This document shows positions 12,691-22,225 of a stretch of DNA of 64,000 bases, piece by piece. Under the pieces are notes generated by a model, which did no database searches, was not told the DNA's origin, and saw only the letters and a list, made by a program, of their open reading frames with translations. The first letter of the stretch is position 1, and each line of letters opens with the position of its first letter. Origin of the DNA: Anthonomus grandis grandis (taxonomy: Eukaryota > Arthropoda > Insecta > Coleoptera > Curculionidae); NCBI RefSeq assembly GCF_022605725.1, contig NC_065551.1:26722001-26786000 (forward strand), in the 5' to 3' direction. Both the position numbers and the translations under genes were made by a program.

Positions 12691-12990
12691 TTCCAGGCAG
12701 TTGAAGAGAGAATTTTTATTTTGCAACTGCCTGGAAGAAAACATTATATTATGTATTCCAGACAGATGAAGAAACATAATTTTCTTGGGTTTTTCTTAAA
12801 TTGCCTGGAAGACAGAATTGATTGACTTATTCTAGGCAGTTGCTGAGAAGAAAACCTAATTTCTTTGGACGTTTCTGCAACTGTCTGGATAATAACATGA
12901 TATTTTCTATTCCAGGTAGTCGAGGACCAAAGAAGCTCAACTACCTGTGAGAAAACATAATATTTTTAGCTGGTTCTTCAACTACCTGCC
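12691..12990. repeat. Tandem array of about five hairpin units
   Basis: Units begin at about 12691, 12756, 12831, 12910 and 12966, a spacing of roughly 55-80 bases. Each unit is a hairpin built from (T)CCAGGCAGTTG and CAACTGCCTGG(A). Unit 1 has perfect 13-base arms (12691-12703 and 12724-12736). Units 2 and 3 have arms with mismatches (12756-12768 with 12798-12810; 12831-12843 with 12877-12889). In unit 4 (12910-12924 and 12936-12950) the arms have become GGTAGT and ACTACC, so the GGCAGT/ACTGCC pair has changed on both sides. Unit 5 is degraded on its left arm. A lone further copy of AGGCAGTTG lies near 13753. It is unlike any standard element I know. Confidence 0.8.
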
Positions 12991-13009
12991 CATTTTCTTT
13001 ATTTTTTTT

Positions 13010-14480
13010 CAACATCTTTAAAGAAACAAATCTTTGATCTGTTCCCAGCAGCATTTTTTTTCAATCATAAACAAATAAATGTCATTCAAAAATTATACGT
13101 GCAACATTTGTTATTGTGTATTAATAAGTTAAAATAGAGTGATCATATTATCCATTTTCATCAGGGTACAAGAAATCGACAAAATAGACCGCAAGTATCA
13201 AAATTGAAAAAAGTATTGGTCAACGATATTTTGGTTATATAGCTCCAAAAGCTTTCAATTTACTTCCTAGAAAAAAATTCCAAATCTGCAATTAAACTCT
13301 GGATCCAGTAAACAGGCTGCATTATTTTCGATAAATTAATTAACCAACATAGATTTCTTTAGAAAATATATAGGTATGACATTTTCTCTTCAGAAGTGAC
13401 CAACAAATACCAAACTGTGACAAAATATTTTAATACCACATTTATCAGTAACAAGCTACAAAATTGTGCAGCTTCTGTGATTAAACCGCTTATTACCTCT
13501 AAGGTTTCTATGTGTATTACATTTTATTTTAATTTAAGTAATTTGTGTTTTTGGCTTAATAAACGTATTACATTATTATTAAAGTGCTTAGGCAATTAAA
13601 GTAATTTTTGTATTTCTTTGAGACATTTAAAGTCATTTTAAATTTTTCTGGATTAAAGTCAAATTTTGATTTATTTTTCCCTACAATTTCTTCTATGGAG
13701 GTCAACAAATTTTGGTTTGCCTATGCAATAGATGTAATTTTTTGCTTCTTCTAGGCAGTTGGGTTTTTCCATTTTTTGATTATGAAAAATTGTTGGGTTT
13801 TACACAGTAAAACATTTTTTTTGCCTGCAAGTTATTTTTGTTTTTGTTCAGACAGTAAAATTTTTTAATTTCAGTAAATAGTGAGACTAGGCACCTGTGT
13901 CTGCATAAGGTATATATTTGTCAGTGCTGTGTATTGGCTTGTGTACAAATAGTGAAATTATAATATGACAACACTGCTATGTACCTTCTGTGATTAACCC
14001 GCAAAATGTATATACTTACTCTATTCGCTTCAAAGTACTTTTTCTACTCAAATTTTAAAATATTGCAATTTCTAATTATTATTCTACATTACCAATATGT
14101 GACTGAAGAATTATCTAATATTGTTCTTAAAATAATATTATATAAAAGAATATTTCTTGCATATGCTACTCACATTCATAGTAATACCTATGCCTCTATT
14201 GAACCATCACATATCTATTATATGATACTGTACCACAAGTTCTATGCTATAGGCATGAGTAAAATAAGTCAAGAATGAGGAGTTTGTTACATAACATGCA
14301 TAAAGCATGAATATTGCAATATTAAATTTTTTGAGGTATTTTATAATTTATTAATATATACAAGTAATATTCTTGGGAATATTTCTGAAAGATTGACAAG
14401 AAATGAGAATAGCATTCGGCCTGAGGAAGTGCTAAAATAATATCTAGATTATTATTTAAGCACTTAAGAAATTTAAGATC
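13010..14480. other. Non-coding AT-rich stretch
   Basis: Nothing with protein similarity was found. Two AT-rich open stretches (13396-13599 and 14006-14278, plus strand) show compositional Ile/Leu/Tyr/Phe bias typical of chance ORFs in AT-rich DNA. A stray hairpin-array half-unit lies near 13753. Confidence 0.4.
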
Positions 14481-14493
14481 AAAACTTGCCACT

Positions 14494-14581
14494 TACATTT
14501 TTTTCATGTATCTCTTCCGAGCGATTAACGAGTACGATTCCCTATTGCCGCCACTGAAATATTTCATCTTTAGACCCATAA
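14494..14581 (-). CDS. Candidate exon with strong donor site (unrecognised)
   Basis: This is a possible exon of an unrecognised minus-strand gene. Reading leftward, an ATG at about 14580 opens a frame of 27 codons that includes GLKMKYFSGGNRESYSLIA and then a basic tail RKRYMKK. It runs directly into the consensus donor GTAAGTGG at about 14495. An in-frame TGA lies just upstream, so the ATG could be a true start. Alternatively the exon could begin after the acceptor-like TATTTCAG inside it. Residue composition is more protein-like than the AT-driven ORFs nearby. The sequence immediately upstream (14600-15290) is GC-richer and promoter-like. I recognise no domain and found no following exon in the window. 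Confidence 0.25.
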
Positions 14582-14599
14582 GTGAGTCTCCTCGTCAGA

Positions 14600-15292
14600 A
14601 CTATATAAAATATCCTTAATATAATATGAATATCACAAATTCGATTGCAGTTATATTGCACACCGGTCACGTCACCAATTAAATAATCCGTCAAATCCAG
14701 GAAATGTTATAATGCACACGACACTCGTCATAAAACTAAACCGAAATTCCTTAACCCATGTTGGCCAGAAAGCAAACAAAATCCACTAGCACTCGATCAA
14801 TGAATGTTTAGTTTAAATACGCGACCCACGTGAAATTTCAATTCGTACGATAGAGTAGCATGACCCTACCGTAAACCCAATGAACGCCGACTGAAAACTT
14901 GAAAAGCCGGAGGACTACGGGCCTTCGCCAAAGGGGACTACACGGTCTGCGCCCCACTATACGATATACGCTGCCGTTTGTTTCAGATCGAACCGTATCA
15001 ATTTGTGCTCTTTAAGGGGACGACTCATTTCGGTTTCGTTGATCGATTTTGCATAAATATGCACAAATTGATAAAAAAAAACGGTGCATGTATATTTTTT
15101 TAATCGGCTTACATGGAAGCATAGATTTTTCTGCCGAAAAATGCTTTTCCTGAATTTCGGACGAACTACAACAGCACAAAATTGTAAAGTGTAGAGAAGC
15201 GGTGGTTGAATACAGACCACGAACTTACGCGAAACGAATAAATACCTATACCTGTATACCTGGACTGCCAATTCAATGAAAAGCTATATATT
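14600..15292 (-). promoter_or_regulatory. GC-rich promoter-like block
   Basis: This block has the highest GC seen in the window, notably 14880-14960. On the minus strand TATATAG at 15290-15284 is followed about 24 bases later by an initiator-like GGCAGTCC near 15266. A second TATTTAAA lies near 14819-14812. It precedes the candidate exon at 14494-14581, which is why I read it as a possible promoter and 5' leader. A conserved enhancer is an equal alternative. Confidence 0.25.
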
Positions 15293-16184
15293 TGTGTTCT
15301 GTGATGAAAAGTAAATGACCACTACTAGAGGGCCATTTTGCGTGATTGTGTTCTTTCGATGTTGGTCACTCTGACAAATTTTAGTTGTGCCAATTGTAGG
15401 GAAACAAAACAATTAAAGTTTTTGAGTCTTACATAAACTTTTTAAAGTCTTACATATAGGTAAGAGTTTAAGATAGTTGCCTTAGATCTGTGATTTTTCT
15501 TGTACTTCTTTAAGGATTTCGTTAAAATTTATGAAAGAAAGTAATCCTCCCCTAAAATGAGACAAAGTTTCAATCAACTTGGGATAGATGCATGCACTTT
15601 AAAATATTTGTTTTATTATTCTGATAATCTTGAATCTTATAAATCCTAATACCATAAAAATGATGATCTTTATTTAAATGTTTGCTTGTATTTACTTAAC
15701 AAATTTAGTTAAGAACACTTTTATTTTCTTTCTATTTTTACTTTACTACTTCTAATTTTCTTCTATAAACAGAGTTTCCACATTAATAGGTACAACCATC
15801 TGTAAAAATCAAAATATAGATGATTTTATGAGGGTCTATAATTAAAATAAATAAAGGTTTATATCGTAAAAATAAACTCTATATATTATACTATGATAAA
15901 CAACACAGTCAGACAATTTACAATAATTCAGTTTTCAGAAACACTGAACGAAATACGTTTAAATAAGGATGCTAATACATTGAATTGACGAATGTATCCA
16001 CGTATTAAATAAGGAATAATGATTTTTATATCTCAATGCATTAGCAGTCATATCATATAGCAGGTATATTTATTAAGTTCGCGCAGTTGCCTAGTTTTCA
16101 GTGTTGCCAACAAAAGATATATGAAAGAAAGGTAATGAAGTTGATGACGCTGTCGTTTGACATGTGATCTGTCATGAACTTAAG

Positions 16185-16216
16185 TATAAAAAGTCGTGAC
16201 TTGTGCACTTTCTTCA
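16185..16216 (+). promoter_or_regulatory. TATA box and initiator-like pair
   Basis: TATAAAAAG starts at 16185 and the initiator-like TTCACTC places a start nucleotide at 16216, 31 bases downstream. That is the usual TATA-to-start distance in insect core promoters. The initiator departs from the consensus TCA(G/T)T(C/T) at one base. It lies about 130 bases upstream of the small ORF at 16348. Confidence 0.35.
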
Positions 16217-16347
16217 CTCATAAATGATGAACTCATATTAGATATTATATACAAATCGTAGTTTAAAAACTAATGAAGGTGCCTTAATTTTAAAATGCTT
16301 TAAATTTATATCCTTATAAAATATGACTTTGTAGGAGGATATTGTCT

Positions 16348-16656
16348 ATGTTCTGGAAAGCTTTCCTTAAAGAAGTAAAATATTATGCGATCTCTACCTT
16401 ACAAGCTTCATACATGAGTACAATAGCGTTTTGTTCTCATAACACACCTACCCCAGGTCTCGATCCCTCGCTCAAGAAGAAGCGTGCCTATAAAAATCAG
16501 CAAAAGTGTCAAATTATAAAAAGGGCCAAGTCGCCCAAGACAGGCCCGAAAAAACAACCTCCTGAATACGATAGAAAATCTGGTGAAAATATATTTTGTA
16601 TGCGAAATATGGAGGGGGTTTATTGCTCTTTTAGACAGGCGCCAAGACTAAGGTAA
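16348..16656 (+). CDS. Candidate small basic protein, 102 residues (unrecognised)
   Basis: The ATG at 16348 opens 102 codons to a TAA at 16654. The amino end (MFWKAFLKEVKYYAIS) is amphipathic. The middle and end are strongly basic, with KKKRAYKNQQK and IIKRAKSPKTGPKKQP. I recognise no domain. Context favours a real gene: a TATA/initiator pair 130 bases upstream and an AATAAA at 16781-16786 would make a compact intronless unit. Against it, four very short upstream ORFs (first ATG near 16224) precede the main start, and chance is not excluded. Composition is clearly less AT-driven than neighbouring ORFs. It could instead be a conserved non-coding element read as protein. Confidence 0.25.
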   Translation: MFWKAFLKEVKYYAISTLQASYMSTIAFCSHNTPTPGLDPSLKKKRAYKNQQKCQIIKRAKSPKTGPKKQPPEYDRKSGENIFCMRNMEGVYCSFRQAPRLR

Positions 16657-16780
16657 TTAAAAGGGTGAAAAAATGGTCGGGACAGAAGAGCAATTATACA
16701 TGCAATAGATAAGAACTGTGGGATTTACCAATAATTTTATGTACACAGGCAATCGTTTTAAAGTGTAAGCTTCATAAAGT

Positions 16781-16786
16781 AATAAA
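16781..16786 (+). terminator. Candidate polyadenylation signal
   Basis: AATAAA lies 125 bases after the stop of the 102-residue ORF. Such hexamers are common by chance in DNA this AT-rich, so it has meaning only together with the upstream promoter-like pair. Confidence 0.2.
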
Positions 16787-16906
16787 AAACACAAAAAAAA
16801 ATTGTAAAAGCGTAGGTAAGATTAGTGTACATTCATAATTTTTCTTGAAGGTATGAAAATTACATCCAGGAAAGATCCGGCATTGACGCATCTGAGAGAT
16901 ATTTAT

Positions 16907-17010
16907 TCAACTAATGTTGTCGCCTTCAGCATAACTTCCATTAGATATAATATACTTGTGCCAGCGCTTCTTCCAATCCTCGAAACACATCAATATTAAG
17001 AATATATTTC
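16907..17010 (-). pseudogene. Mariner-type transposase C-terminal fragment
   Basis: On the minus strand 16987-16907 reads CFEDWKKRWHKYIIS, then YAEGDNIS and a stop. This is the characteristic C-terminal end of mariner-superfamily transposases (WKKRWHKCI...GDYFEGD...). The upstream part (to about 17250) still shows basic residues and helix-like segments but is too decayed to align by eye. No catalytic block and no inverted ends were found, so this is a 3' fragment only. Confidence 0.65.
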
Positions 17011-17440
17011 AAAATATTAAAACTGAATTCTATGGAATTCTCAATTAAATATCTCCGACTCAATATCGTCATGCACTTTAACCAAACAAGAATGGCACCC
17101 CTTCATGTTTCTAAACGATTAATCACAAATCTTCCCTTTCATTTTCAAATAATAGAAACTTATTTAAAATGTCACATGGTTCAAGATTGATCGTGCCGAT
17201 CATAGATTGATTCATGGATTAAGCCGTCAATATACAGGAAAATAATCAAAAGCATGTCGAAGGGAACGGAGGTTTTTAATGGTGTTTTAGGGGTGAACCG
17301 GCTTGTTTTCTAGGGGATGATGGTGTCTAAGTATATTGACCTGGTATATTTTTTATTTGATAAATTGATTCTTTGGCAAACATTTATAAAAAATTATAGG
17401 GAAAATATTAGCAAAAGCTACTCTATATAAGATTTTTATA

Positions 17441-18504
17441 CACTGAATGTTTCAATAGGAGGTTAAAATTTTAGTGCTCAATAAAACATGGTTTTCTGTA
17501 GTATTGAAATATTTATGGATTTAGAATTTAGAAAATATATATTTGGGAATTATGTATAAACAAAATATCTTATGAAAAAAAACTCTTTTGACGAAATTTT
17601 CAATAACGTTATTGTATAAATGTGGTGGCATTTTATTGATACAACGTCTAATTTCAGCTTTCAATCTCTTTCAGGTTGCAAACAAATGGTTGGAGCAAAC
17701 TCGTAAGTGTCCTGTAGAGACCACATGTAATTAATATCAATAGCCTTCAAATGAGACAGAATAAACTGTGTTATCATTGCACAATAACGTTCGCCATTCA
17801 TTCTTCGTTTTCGAAGAAAAACGGTCCAATTATTCCTCTAGAGTCTAGACCATAAAGCACATCATACACGTGACACGTTTTGGATCCATTGCTTTTTGAT
17901 GAATAATTCGTGGATTTTATAAGCAAAAATTGGCTTCATCATTGAAAATGATTTTGTTTGCAAAATCAGCAGGTTGCTCAAGGATCTAATTGGTGAATTT
18001 TCTTCGCTGTTCATGGACTGCTGACAGAAGTTGTTGAGTCAGTTAGATTTTGCAGGCATGCAGCTGTAAATCTTTAGTGAGAATTCGCTGAAAAGTGCCT
18101 GTTCAAATGTAAATTTTTGTGCTCGATTAACGAATTAACGTCTCTGGTGTTTCTGTCAGACTCTTACGAACTGATGTGATGTTTTATCATTAAGGACCTT
18201 GTATCGCATGTTTCACATCATTAACCGAACCAGCACTTTCGAATGTTTTGATTATTGTTTTCACAGTAGATGAATTAGGAACATTATATCAACTGAACTT
18301 TGGACGCACTTTACGAATAATGGCAATTAAACTTCCGTCATTTTGATAATAATGTATGACAATCAGGACGTGTTGTTCTACCGTGTTCCATTTGTCAACT
18401 TTCCATCTGTCACATCATCTTTATGTGACATTATGAATATGACGTGACAGATTGGAAACATGGCGCGCAATTCAAATCCTGGGTTCTCATTGAAACACCT
18501 TTTA
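17441..18504 (-). mobile_element. Defective Tc1/mariner-type element with TIRs and TA flanks
   Basis: Both ends carry a 16-base inverted repeat sharing the core TGTTTCAAT (17441-17456 and 18489-18504), and each is immediately flanked by TA, the target of this superfamily. Inside, the minus strand encodes a decayed transposase. In order it reads: IHYYQNDGSLIAIIRKV (helix-turn-helix), TVKTIIKTFESAGSV, a piece matching the 'KDLxLHxYKIQLTQQL' region, IIFNDEANF near 17940 (first catalytic aspartate), GIIGPFFFENE, a YMWSLQD segment (probably the second aspartate), and finally INKMPPHLYNNVIENFVKR. The DNA between the last two pieces, which should encode the third acidic residue, is deleted. Stops and frameshifts are many. 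Length is 1064 bp, short of a usual 1.2-1.3 kb full element. It cannot encode active transposase. Confidence 0.85.
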
Positions 18505-18509
18505 TAGGA

Positions 18510-19880
18510 CCACCAATTCGTTATATATTACCTAGAAATCCCCTTAAGTAAGGAGATCAATATCATTTTTTTTCACTTATTTTCCATATTCAGTTTTCAT
18601 TTCTCTACTGCTGTTTGTGTCATCGGAAAAATTTGCTGTCCTGTATAGTTTACCCAATCACTTATAAAAAACATTATCTTATTACTATTCTTTGCGAAAC
18701 CTTACACTGCGATGGTTTATTAATTTGAAAATTTATCTTTTCACTTGTTTTATATATCCCTTTTTAATTTTTCTATATTGAATAAAAAAACATTTATATA
18801 GACAGAGAATCACGTACGAGTAGATGGTCAAGGAGATGTTAAAGGAAAGGTAACTTGAAAGACACGAATAATATAGTATAAGAGCCTTTAAGGTATCCCT
18901 GATTTAATTAAGGCTGAGTTCATTAATATCAAGTGAACCAATATTATACTCCCTTTTCTTCTAATAAAAATAAAAAAGGCATCCGCCACCATAAACCTCT
19001 CTTCACCTAAATTATAAATGCCTTAAAAAGGCCTTGTTATAAAGTCAAAATATGTTTGTAAGCGGCTTTTTTTCAAACTGAACTTCTAACAAAACAATGG
19101 GCCACTCGGGTAATACTCAAAACAAAATATTAAAATATTAAACAGCTAATAAATCCTGAAGAGGCTTGAAAGGGGACCGCCTCATTTAGGGCCCACCAAA
19201 TGTTTGCACGCTTTTCGAGAAAACAAAAGCGACGCTTTCGGTGCGAGCTTTTAAAAGCTCAAAAACAATGAGGGCCCAAACTGGTCCCAGTGCATATAAA
19301 AAATGTAAAGGGCCCGATTTCGTAAGTGCATGTTGGCAAGTTTTTTTTAAGGAACTTAATGTGAATATTATGTAAGTATAATGTATTGAGGTAAGCTAAC
19401 TGTTTATATTTACGGTAGCAGTTAATCGGTTGAAATGGATGCTTTTAGGAATTTACATTGATTATGAAGCTGCAATTTGTCCTGATGTGAATTTAATAGG
19501 CTTATTATGCAAAAATTTTGATTGTTTTATAGAGTGTGCCTTAAGCGTGAAAGAATGGTAGAATTAATGAAGCAATTAATAAAGAACTAGTTGGAATAGG
19601 AAAAGGATTTAAAAAAAAAGTTAAGGCATGGTAATTATCAAATTAAGAGTAAAGGAAGTCCTTAATGTCAATATTGCTTATGATTCTATAAAGTCTGCAA
19701 CCCATTGTGAAATATATGAAAAACTGAAAGACAGATTTAAAATAGAGGTAAGGCAGAAGAATATTTAGGCAAAGAAACTGAAAATGTGTACACTTGACTT
19801 GGTGTTGAAATTGAAAGGCAATAAAATTCTATTAAACAGCAGGGCTAAACTACTAGAAAAAAAATCAATATATGTACATA
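18510..19880. other. Non-coding AT-rich stretch
   Basis: No gene or clear repeat. The interval 19160-19320 is somewhat GC-richer. From about 19690 onward weak coding-like strings appear (EIYEKLKDRFKIEV) that probably belong to the duplicated unit that follows. Confidence 0.35.
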
Positions 19881-19892
19881 CACACAACATCC

Positions 19893-21180
19893 TTTATATT
19901 GTAGGCAACATTGGCCTGTATCTCCAGTAAATTATGTAGAAGATTGCAAGAAGTGTGCTTCATAAACTGTTCTATCAAAGTTTCATCAAAAGCATTATTG
20001 AAACCATTGCAAAAATAATTTTTACCAGAAAAATTCATATTGTCCCAAAAGTTAAAAGGTCACATTATTTATTTAGAAGCAACTCTTGAAGCTGAAAGTT
20101 TAATGGCAATATTAATGAAGTGAAGTGAAGAACGTAAACGTCTAACAAAGGATATTTAGCAAAGTTGAGAAATGTGTAAAACAATTTGCAAAATTTAATG
20201 AAGTAATATACGCAAATGAGATCAAGTATCATGAAAAGATATTGCAGCTTATCTATGACTCTGTAGGTTAAGAATATTACATGATCCAATTAAAAGGTTT
20301 TGTTGATGGCTGTGTCATCCTCAATGTAATTTATATGAATTGAAGCAAGCATTTCGAGCAAAATCTCTGGAAAAATTCTGAACCCGATGCTTTTTCCCTA
20401 TTTTTTTAATAACTTTATTAACTCTGGGAAAATGGATAGATTTTTCAAAGTACTAGTAAAACTTTTGGATCAAATTCACTTGGGTTCCAAAGATGTGATG
20501 ATCTGTTTGTCTCATAACCAAATAGCTAAAATCCAAGAGCAAAGACTCAGAGTCTGCATTGGGGATGCCAACCAGTACTACATTTATAAAGAAATATGAA
20601 TCTGGGTTAAGAGACAGCACCCAACTCATTGAAAAGAAATGAGACAGTTGAACAGAGATAATGAATTTATGAAAACCGCATAAAAACCTTCTAACTTTAG
20701 GTACAAGGAGTAAATTGAGAGTAATTCCATAATTACTCTATAACTCTTGATTCCATAATCAAGAGTTCAGGCTGGACGATTTCTACAAAGGGAAAAAATA
20801 GCTTAATAAAAAGCTAATTTTTAGATAATTTAAGATATTAATTTAAAATTTTAAAATATTTGTTTTAGGGCCTTAGAATCCATTTAGATAGAATGATTTT
20901 GTAGGGAATATTTAGTTAGCAATAGAATCTAATATATATTTTTTGTTTATTGAGAATTGGAACTATCCTATAGACAACAAGATATTCATCATAGTGTCGA
21001 AATTACTGATTGTTCTACATTTGATGTTTCTTGTAGTATACTTTCCATCATCATTGGTTGAATTAAAGATAAAGTTGGAATTAACTGAACCAGAACTTAT
21101 GGTAATATTCGTAAGAGAATTAAGCTATTGCAGGAAAGAAGAGAATCAAAGGATTTTTTTGCAAAAATAATTTGCAAATT
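19893..21180 (+). repeat. Collinear duplication, copy A
   Basis: Five segments here recur in the same order in copy B (21262-22222). 19893-19935 (CATTGGCCTGTATCTCCAGT) matches 21262 onward. 20060-20125 (GAAGCAACTCTTGAAGCTGA) matches 21527 onward. 20145-20222 matches 21985 onward. 20998-21035 (ACTGATTGTTCTACAT) matches 22066 onward. 21120-21165 matches 22182 onward. Copy A also holds 20230-20990, which copy B lacks. Within it the plus strand near 20550-20640 reads TSTTFIKKYESGLRDSTQLI, a protein-like string I cannot assign. It may be an unclassified transposon or a broken host gene. Confidence 0.6.
20718..20767. repeat. Twin hairpins with identical CCAT loops
   Basis: Two hairpins stand almost back to back: 9-base arms 20718-20726/20731-20739, and 11-base arms 20742-20752/20757-20767. 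Both arms are perfect and both loops are exactly CCAT. They lie inside copy A. Confidence 0.7.
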
Positions 21181-21261
21181 TACTTGCTTAATATTATAAT
21201 TTGTTATATTTGTATTGCCTGATAGTGTGGTTAAACTTGGTAATATCTCTCAAAATATTCT

Positions 21262-22225
21262 TTATATTATCAATATTGACCAGTGTCTCCAGTAAAGTAT
21301 GTAAATGGTCACCAAGGGCATCGTGCAACCAGGTGCAAAGTTATTTAGGCTCTCATTTCTCCGACTAAACACTTCAAATCTAACAATCCACTACAAGAAA
21401 CACAGAAAAATAATCAGGCAAATAAAATAATAAAAGTAAAGGTTTTCCATTCCACAGGATCAAAACTTGGTAACATTGCATCCTGATCCCAAAAGTTAAA
21501 CAAGCATACCGGTCCCAAATGTTAAAACATGACAGATTTATTGAGAAGCAACTCTTGAAGCTGAAAATTCAACGGCAATATCAATAAAGTGAACTGATGA
21601 ATGTGAAAAGAACTAAGAAACATGCAGATGGTTGCTTTTATCCACTGAATCATATATTTTTGATACCAAATCAGCCACAACATCCCCCGTTGATTTCCCG
21701 TTTCGAAATTTATATTGGCAATCCGACAAGATGTTATTGGTTTTGGCAAGCGAGTTTATTATTATACCTTCTTTTATTATTTTTTCAAAAACTTTTGACA
21801 TACTGCTAATCAATGATATTGGCCTATGGTTTGCTACGTTACAACTATCACCCGCCTTAAATAATAGTTTTACTACTGCCTTCTTAAAAATATCAGGGTA
21901 AATACCTTCCTATGATGATATTATTTATACTTGTTAATTATTAAAAAGTATCCAAAAAATATTTTATTTAGTAAAACATATACAACAGAGGATATTCAAC
22001 AAAGATGAGAGCTTTTTGAAACGATTTCGTAAAATTGAATGAAATAATGCAAAATGAGACTGGATATTACTGATTGTTCTACATCTAATGTTTCTTGTAT
22101 GCATTCAGGTTGACTCAAAAACATAAAGACACAATATCTTCATAAGAGGCAGAAATTTAGTTATTAGTAAGGAAAATGAATTACTGAAGGAAAGAAAAGG
22201 ATCCAAGATTTTTTTTCAAAAGAGA
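21262..22225 (+). repeat. Collinear duplication, copy B, interrupted
   Basis: This is the second copy of the unit at 19893-21180, with the same segment order. It lacks the 0.75-kb middle of copy A and is interrupted at about 21612-21958 by a minus-strand reverse-transcriptase fragment. The retroelement therefore arrived after the duplication, or at least only in this copy. Confidence 0.6.
21613..21904 (-). pseudogene. Non-LTR reverse transcriptase fragment, nested
   Basis: The minus strand is open for about 95 codons. It reads YPDIFKKAVVKLLFKAGDS, then NHRPISLISSMSKVFEKIIK, then NNILSDCQYKFRNGKSTGD, and ends VSKIYDSVDKS. This is the first part of a CR1/Jockey-type reverse transcriptase: the family pattern has 'K..P.FKKGD....NYRPISLLS..SK.FEKI', 'QYGFR.G.ST' and 'I.DA.D..'. 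Here G of QYGF has become K. Catalytic aspartate blocks are absent because the fragment ends at a stop before them. The long open frame suggests a fairly recent insertion. It sits inside the copy B repeat. Confidence 0.8.
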
